From assembly GCA_963728145.1 (NCBI GenBank), contig CAVSJA010000007.1, forward strand, positions 744,001-808,000: DNA of 64,000 bases, in the 5' to 3' direction. This document shows positions 60,387-64,000 of the stretch, piece by piece. This DNA comes from CAVSJA01 sp963728145. Its GTDB lineage: Bacteria > Bacteroidota > Bacteroidia > Chitinophagales > Chitinophagaceae. Below the pieces are notes generated by a model. That model was not told the DNA's origin, did no database searches, and saw only the letters and a program-made list of their open reading frames with translations. The translations under genes were made by a program, and so were the position numbers. How positions within the stretch are numbered: the stretch's first letter is position 1; each line of letters starts with the position of its first letter.

Positions 60387-60794
60387 ATGAAAAAACTGAT
60401 TTTAATTCTGGCGCCTGTGGCATTTTCATTCGCTTTGGCTTGTGATAACGCAGAGGAAAGATATGTGGACCTCCAATCGGGCGAAAAGGTAATTATCGAA
60501 AAAGATCCCGAAACGGGAAAAATGGTGAATGCGGAAACTAAGAAGCCAGTTTATATCTATGTTGACACCAAATCAAAGGACACGATCTTCGGTCCAACAG
60601 GTAAAGTGATCAATGGTCATGTGATCAAAGTAAGCGATGGTGTGTACAAATATGACGGCGATGGCGAATTCAAACTGAAAGATGGAGATTATAAATTAAA
60701 AGTAGAAGAAGACGGTGACTATAAAATTAAGGACGGCGACAAGAAAGTAAAGGTTGATGGAGAAACAGGGGAGAAGAAAGTGAAGAAAGACTAA
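60387..60794 (+). CDS. Lys/Asp-rich repeat lipoprotein
   Basis: The 135-residue product has a signal peptide with lipobox LAC (about Cys19; the mature protein starts CDNAEE). The C-terminal half repeats KDGDYK-like units (LKDGDYKLK, EDGDYKIK, KDGDKKVK) and ends in a Lys-rich tail. It is acidic/basic low complexity, suggesting an extended surface or calcium-like binding role, which is speculative. The ATG at 60387 opens the signal peptide; an upstream ATG at 60327 adds an unrelated stretch. A composite heptad element follows its stop. Confidence 0.78.
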   Translation: MKKLILILAPVAFSFALACDNAEERYVDLQSGEKVIIEKDPETGKMVNAETKKPVYIYVDTKSKDTIFGPTGKVINGHVIKVSDGVYKYDGDGEFKLKDGDYKLKVEEDGDYKIKDGDKKVKVDGETGEKKVKKD

Positions 60795-60796
60795 TG

Positions 60797-61022
60797 AGCA
60801 ATAGGCAATGGGCAATAGGCCAGGCAATAGGCAATAGGCAATGGGCAAAGACTAAATAAAAAACCCAGTCAAAAGTAAAAAACTCCGCTTTACAGTACTG
60901 TAGTAGAAGCGGAGTTTTTTATTTATTAATTAATTATCGAGGTTTTACCTAGTGCCTATTGCTTATTGCCTATTGCCTATTGCTTATTGCCTATTGCCTA
61001 TTGCCTATTGCCTATTGCTTAC
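60797..61022. repeat. Composite GGCAATA element with internal terminator (second copy)
   Basis: The left arm (60797-60847) and the right arm (60950-61022) are GGCAATA-type inverted arrays. The centre has a terminator, ATTTATT and TTAATTATCGAG, as in the element at 52112. The converging E2 gene's stop (TTA at 61019) sits at its edge. Confidence 0.85.
60877..60920. terminator. Bidirectional terminator inside the second composite element
   Basis: AAAAAACTCCGCTT pairs with AAGCGGAGTTTTTT. The loop contains the palindrome TACAGTACTGTA. It lies between converging genes. Confidence 0.87.
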
Positions 61023-62326
61023 AGTTCCCGATTGCCGTTGAAGTTTTCAAATTCTTTTGCAACTGCATTGAGGAAAGTAGCACCTAGTGCCCCATCAATG
61101 ATTCGATGGTCGTAGCTAAGCGACAGAAACATCATATGCCTTATTGCAATTGAATCACCCTGGTCCGTTTCAATTACTACCGGACGTTTCTTAATTGCTC
61201 CTACTGCAAGAATGGCTACCTGTGGCTGATTGATGATTGGAGTTCCCATCAAGCTACCAAAAGATCCCACATTCGTTACAGTAAAAGTTCCCCCTTGAGT
61301 ATCATCAGGCCTCAACTTATTGCTTCTTGCGGCAATTGCAAGCGCATTCACCTGCTTTGTTAATCCGACAAGATTTAATTGTTCCGCATTGCGAATAACG
61401 GGTACGATCAGGTTTCCGCTTGGAAGGGCAGTGGCCATTCCGATATTGATATCTTTCTTTACGATCAGTTTATCGCCGTCGATACTGCTATTCAGCCAGG
61501 GATATTTCTTAATGCATTTTATGATGGCTTCAATGAAAAGAGGAGTGAAAGTTATTTTTTCATTTTCCCTTTTCTCAAACTCTTTCTTGATCTTTTCCCG
61601 CCAGATGACCATATTGGTTACATCGGTCTCGGTAAAACTGGTGACATGTGCGCTCGTATGCTTGCTTTCCACCATATGTTTGGCGATAAGCTTTCGCATG
61701 CGATCCATTTCAATGATCTCGACGTTACCGGTATAAGTAGTTGGAAGATTTGAAGGCCTTTCGATCTCCATGGATTCCTGTTGCCGCTCAGCTTGAGGAG
61801 AACCAGTATGTACCTGCGCCCTTCCGCTTTTCTTTCTCGATACATATTCGAGAATGTCTTTCTTGGTAACTCTTCCTTCATTGCCTGTTCCGGGAATTGT
61901 TTCAAGCTCACTCATGCTCACTCCTTCACTTGCTGCAATATTCAAAACAAGAGGAGAGTAGAACTTATTTCCGTTTGAAGACGGTTTTACATTACCGTTA
62001 TGATATGCTGGTTCAGTCCGGCTTTCTTTTACCTGTGCCTGAGGTTGAGTTGGAGGTGGAGTATAGGGTCTCGCCGGCTCCGCAGCTCCGGTCTTTACTT
62101 TGGCGATCACTGCCCCAACAGGCACTACATCATTTACTTTATAAAGAATCTCTTCGATCACGCCTTCTGCGGTGCTGGGAACCTCACTATCTACTTTATC
62201 GGTAGCGATATCCAATACGGTCTCATCCATTTTTACCTGGTCGCCGGGATTCTTATGCCATTTGAGAATGGTGGCTTCCATTATACTTTCACCCAGCTTA
62301 GGCATCACCAAGTCGATTATTGCCAT
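61019..62326 (-). CDS. 2-oxoacid dehydrogenase E2 subunit (lipoyl acyltransferase)
   Basis: In this 435-residue product the lipoyl domain (about 1-78) carries the lipoyl-Lys in ATDKVDSE (Lys44). A Pro-rich linker precedes the E3/E1-binding domain (about 125-165; IAASEGVSMSELETIPGTG and GRVTKKDI). The catalytic domain (about 205-435) ends with SYDHRIIDGA, the His and Asp of the chloramphenicol-acetyltransferase fold. It is the core of a pyruvate, branched-chain or similar complex; the substrate cannot be told from sequence by eye. E1 and E3 genes are not adjacent. Confidence 0.92.
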   Translation of the reverse strand: MAIIDLVMPKLGESIMEATILKWHKNPGDQVKMDETVLDIATDKVDSEVPSTAEGVIEEILYKVNDVVPVGAVIAKVKTGAAEPARPYTPPPTQPQAQVKESRTEPAYHNGNVKPSSNGNKFYSPLVLNIAASEGVSMSELETIPGTGNEGRVTKKDILEYVSRKKSGRAQVHTGSPQAERQQESMEIERPSNLPTTYTGNVEIIEMDRMRKLIAKHMVESKHTSAHVTSFTETDVTNMVIWREKIKKEFEKRENEKITFTPLFIEAIIKCIKKYPWLNSSIDGDKLIVKKDINIGMATALPSGNLIVPVIRNAEQLNLVGLTKQVNALAIAARSNKLRPDDTQGGTFTVTNVGSFGSLMGTPIINQPQVAILAVGAIKKRPVVIETDQGDSIAIRHMMFLSLSYDHRIIDGALGATFLNAVAKEFENFNGNREL

Positions 62327-62348
62327 AAAGGATTTACAATTTGATTGC

Positions 62349-62356
62349 CAAAGGTA
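62349..62356 (-). promoter_or_regulatory. -7 box of the E2 gene
   Basis: TACCTTTG on the minus strand is an exact TAnnTTTG match, 23 bases before the ATG at 62326. A possible -33 TTG lies 16 bases upstream, inside the palindrome at 62365. Confidence 0.45.
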
Positions 62357-62364
62357 GGGAATTG

Positions 62365-62397
62365 AGGGTTTTCAACCCTTCAAGGGTTGAAAACCCT
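62365..62397. repeat. 16-base perfect inverted repeat after cinA
   Basis: AGGGTTTTCAACCCTT and its complement face each other around one base. It lies three bases after the cinA stop, read on the minus strand. It may be a terminator without a U-tract or an operator overlapping the E2 promoter. Confidence 0.65.
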
Positions 62398-62400
62398 GTC

Positions 62401-63666
62401 CTAGTTATTCTCATTCTCCAAAATAAACTTCCTCAGCATATTCAACGAATTCGTGGCAGTCATCTCAATATTCCGCATGCGATCGAATCGAAAATGAAAT
62501 TGATGGGTTCTGACTTTTTCCTGGTTGCCCACCGCAACCCATACCGTTCCAACAGGTTTTTCCGCAGTACCGCCATCGGGACCCATTATTCCTGAAGTGG
62601 CAAGTACATAATCGGTCCTCAATGATCTTAATGCGCCTTTGATCATTTGAATCACTGTTTCTTCGCTCACTGCTCCATTATTGTTAAGAGTATTATGCGA
62701 AACATGCAGCACATTTTCTTTTACATCATTCGCATATCCGATTATGCTCCCTTTGAAGTAATTGCTTGAAGATGGAACCGAAGTGATCAGGTGTGCAATG
62801 TATCCACCTGTACAACTTTCTGCTGTTCCCATTGTTTTCTTCGACCTGGTAAGAATGCGACCGATTGCTTCAGAAAGACTGATATCCTCATCTGCAACGA
62901 TAACATCAGATACCTGTTGCTTCAGCATGTCAAAGAGTGCTTCCAACTCTGCAATTGTTTTCGGATCATTTCCCGTTGCACTGAGTCGAAGCTTTACCAT
63001 TCCATAATTTGGTAAATAGGCAAGCTTGATATTTGAAGGAAGGGTTGTTTCAAATTCCTGTATTCGTTCCGCAAGAAAGGACTCACCGATGCCAGCAGTT
63101 AGTAATGTGCGATGAACAATCGGCTCCAATTGAACGCGTTCCTGCAATGTTGGAAGTATGGTCGTACTCATCATTCCTTTCATTTCATGCGGCACACCGG
63201 GCATAGATACGATGACCTTTCCATCTTTTTCAAACCACATACCCGGTGCCGAACCTCTTTTATTCTGGATCACTTTGCAGGTACTTGGTACTTCGGCCTG
63301 TTTCAGATTTCTTTCTATCAGCGGTCGTTTGAAAACATTTTCAAAAAGGTGTTTCACATTCGCCAGTGCTTCATCATTCACGACCAGCTTTCCTCCAAAA
63401 TACTGGCAAAGCAAGGGCTTGGTAATATCATCAGCGGTGGGCCCTAATCCACCGGTAATAAGAACGATATCTGATAATTTGATCTCTTCATCCAGAGATT
63501 GCCAGATATCCTTCCAGATATCCCCAACCGCAACGCGACGGTGTACACCGATGCCGATCTTATTCAACTCCTGCGCCATCCATGCGCTATTGGTATCGAT
63601 TGTTTGCCCGATCAGCAATTCATCGCCGATGGTAATAATCGTTGCCAATACAGGATTGCGGTTCAT
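62401..63666 (-). CDS. cinA: CinA (nicotinamide-nucleotide amidohydrolase / competence-damage protein)
   Basis: The 421-residue product has two domains. The N-terminal one (about 1-170, MoCF-like; TIGDELLIGQTIDTNSAWMAQ, ITGGLGPTADDITK) may hydrolyse ADP-ribose. The C-terminal CinA domain (about 255-415; TAESCTGGYIAHLITSVPGSS-like, ATSGIMGPDGGTAEKPVGTVWVAV) hydrolyses nicotinamide mononucleotide. It recycles damaged or deamidated nicotinamide nucleotides in the cytoplasm. The ATG at 63666 is chosen; the upstream extension overlaps the divergent gene. Its promoter abuts that of the divergent carboxypeptidase gene. Confidence 0.95.
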   Translation of the reverse strand: MNRNPVLATIITIGDELLIGQTIDTNSAWMAQELNKIGIGVHRRVAVGDIWKDIWQSLDEEIKLSDIVLITGGLGPTADDITKPLLCQYFGGKLVVNDEALANVKHLFENVFKRPLIERNLKQAEVPSTCKVIQNKRGSAPGMWFEKDGKVIVSMPGVPHEMKGMMSTTILPTLQERVQLEPIVHRTLLTAGIGESFLAERIQEFETTLPSNIKLAYLPNYGMVKLRLSATGNDPKTIAELEALFDMLKQQVSDVIVADEDISLSEAIGRILTRSKKTMGTAESCTGGYIAHLITSVPSSSNYFKGSIIGYANDVKENVLHVSHNTLNNNGAVSEETVIQMIKGALRSLRTDYVLATSGIMGPDGGTAEKPVGTVWVAVGNQEKVRTHQFHFRFDRMRNIEMTATNSLNMLRKFILENENN

Positions 63667-63683
63667 GAAGAAGTTTAAATTTG
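63656..63683 (+). promoter_or_regulatory. Promoter of the PBP4-type carboxypeptidase gene
   Basis: TAAATTTG (63676-63683) matches the -7 consensus exactly, 23 bases before the ATG at 63707. TTG at 63656-63658 lies 17 bases upstream, inside the first codons of cinA on the other strand. Confidence 0.6.
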
Positions 63684-63686
63684 ATA

Positions 63687-63694
63687 CAAAGTTA
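63687..63694 (-). promoter_or_regulatory. -7 box of cinA
   Basis: TAACTTTG on the minus strand is an exact match, 20 bases before the cinA ATG. It is three bases from the -7 box of the divergent gene. No TTG is seen at the usual distance. Confidence 0.45.
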
Positions 63695-63706
63695 AAGGAT
63701 GGCATT

Positions 63707-64000
63707 ATGAAAAAAATTTGTTTAGTTGCCCTAAGCTTTGTAGCTATTATAAGCGCGGAAGCACAAACGATAAAGACAAAACTGGATGCTGCTGTCAAAC
63801 AATTAGAAAAAGATGCACAGTTAAAGCATGGATTGATCGGATTTGCCGTAATTGATGCAGCAACTGGAAAACCGGTTTATGAGAGAAATGGCGAAATAGG
63901 ATTAGCGCCGGCAAGTACGCAAAAGGTATTTACAAGTATTGCGGCCTTTGAATTGTTGGGTAAGGATTTCAGGTATAAAACAAGCTTTGGATATTCAAAC
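63707..64000 (+). CDS. D-alanyl-D-alanine carboxypeptidase/endopeptidase (PBP4 type), cut at window edge
   Basis: The first 98 residues are present. A signal peptide (about 1-19, ending AEAQ) is followed by FAVIDAATGKPVYERNGEIGLAP and ASTQKVFTSIAAFELLG. The latter holds the SxxK active site (Ser-Thr-Gln-Lys), as in S13 PBP4 enzymes. It acts on peptidoglycan in the periplasm. The remaining SxN and KTG motifs lie outside the window. Divergent from cinA, with 40 bases between starts. Confidence 0.88.
   Translation, partial: MKKICLVALSFVAIISAEAQTIKTKLDAAVKQLEKDAQLKHGLIGFAVIDAATGKPVYERNGEIGLAPASTQKVFTSIAAFELLGKDFRYKTSFGYSN

Noticed and set aside
62401..63798. Longer CinA starting at 63798
   Set aside because: The extension would overlap the signal-peptide region of the divergent carboxypeptidase gene; the conserved CinA start is the ATG at 63666.
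1..64000. tRNA or rRNA genes, prophage, integrative element
   Set aside because: No rRNA-like sequence, cloverleaf, integrase, transposase or phage structural gene was seen by eye. A covariance search would be needed to exclude a tRNA fully.

Overview
The window comes from a member of the Bacteroidota, most likely family Chitinophagaceae. The evidence is a type IX secretion C-terminal sorting domain (22.5 kb), many lipoproteins with short lipoboxes, DUF3857/transglutaminase proteins, a DUF6089-like barrel, few Shine-Dalgarno sequences, and several start-proximal matches to the phylum's -7 promoter element TAnnTTTG. Base composition is even throughout, there is no phage, integrase, transposase or CRISPR array, and I saw no rRNA or tRNA gene. 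The window cuts a secreted-protein gene at its left end and a PBP4-type carboxypeptidase gene at its right end.

Layout. 0-6 kb: PLP-dependent deaminase and nucleotidyltransferase (divergent); an ECF sigma factor with a cupin anti-sigma partner; a second ECF sigma factor coupled by a 1-base overlap to a membrane-anchored HtrA-like protease with an anti-sigma-like cytoplasmic part. 6-15.5 kb: secreted proteins and lipoproteins, an M43-like metalloprotease, a barrel protein, a lone receiver domain, an alpha/beta hydrolase, a DUF1080 protein and a beta-lactamase-fold hydrolase. 15.6-19.4 kb: an operon of a di-heme MauG/CcpA-type peroxidase, a 600-residue protein resembling copper amine oxidases but without their copper ligands, and a lipoprotein. 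19.7-30.4 kb: a T9SS-exported SdrD-like protein, two VOC proteins, a TolB-like propeller, an AraC regulator, an adenylate cyclase-TPR protein, and PAS, DHFR-like and HD proteins. 30.5-35 kb: a sugar-oxidation cluster (Gfo/Idh/MocA dehydrogenase, GMC oxidoreductase with its small subunit, TIM-barrel epimerase). 36-42.5 kb: a short DnaE-type polymerase, a PepSY-like lipoprotein, a barrel protein and a UbiD decarboxylase. 42.5-48.4 kb: three tandem DUF3857/transglutaminase proteins. 48.5-64 kb: TraB/GumN, ndk, DHH phosphoesterase, FKBP isomerase, serine hydrolase, clpB with a DsbA-like protein, a POTRA-barrel protein, an RRM protein, a 2-oxoacid dehydrogenase E2, cinA and a PBP4-type carboxypeptidase.

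The most unusual feature is not a gene. At least ten intergenic sites carry arrays of degenerate 7-8 base units (GGCAATA, GTTGATT, GAACAGA, GAGCCGC or TAATCAA types), most arranged as two facing inverted arms. Several enclose a perfect terminator hairpin, several contain the stop codons of the flanking genes, and one divergent copy appears to supply the -33 TTG of promoters on both sides. I know of no name for this family.

Starts were chosen by eye. Several genes have long in-frame upstream extensions that are translated repeat or intergenic DNA, and these were trimmed to the ATG before the signal peptide or conserved domain.
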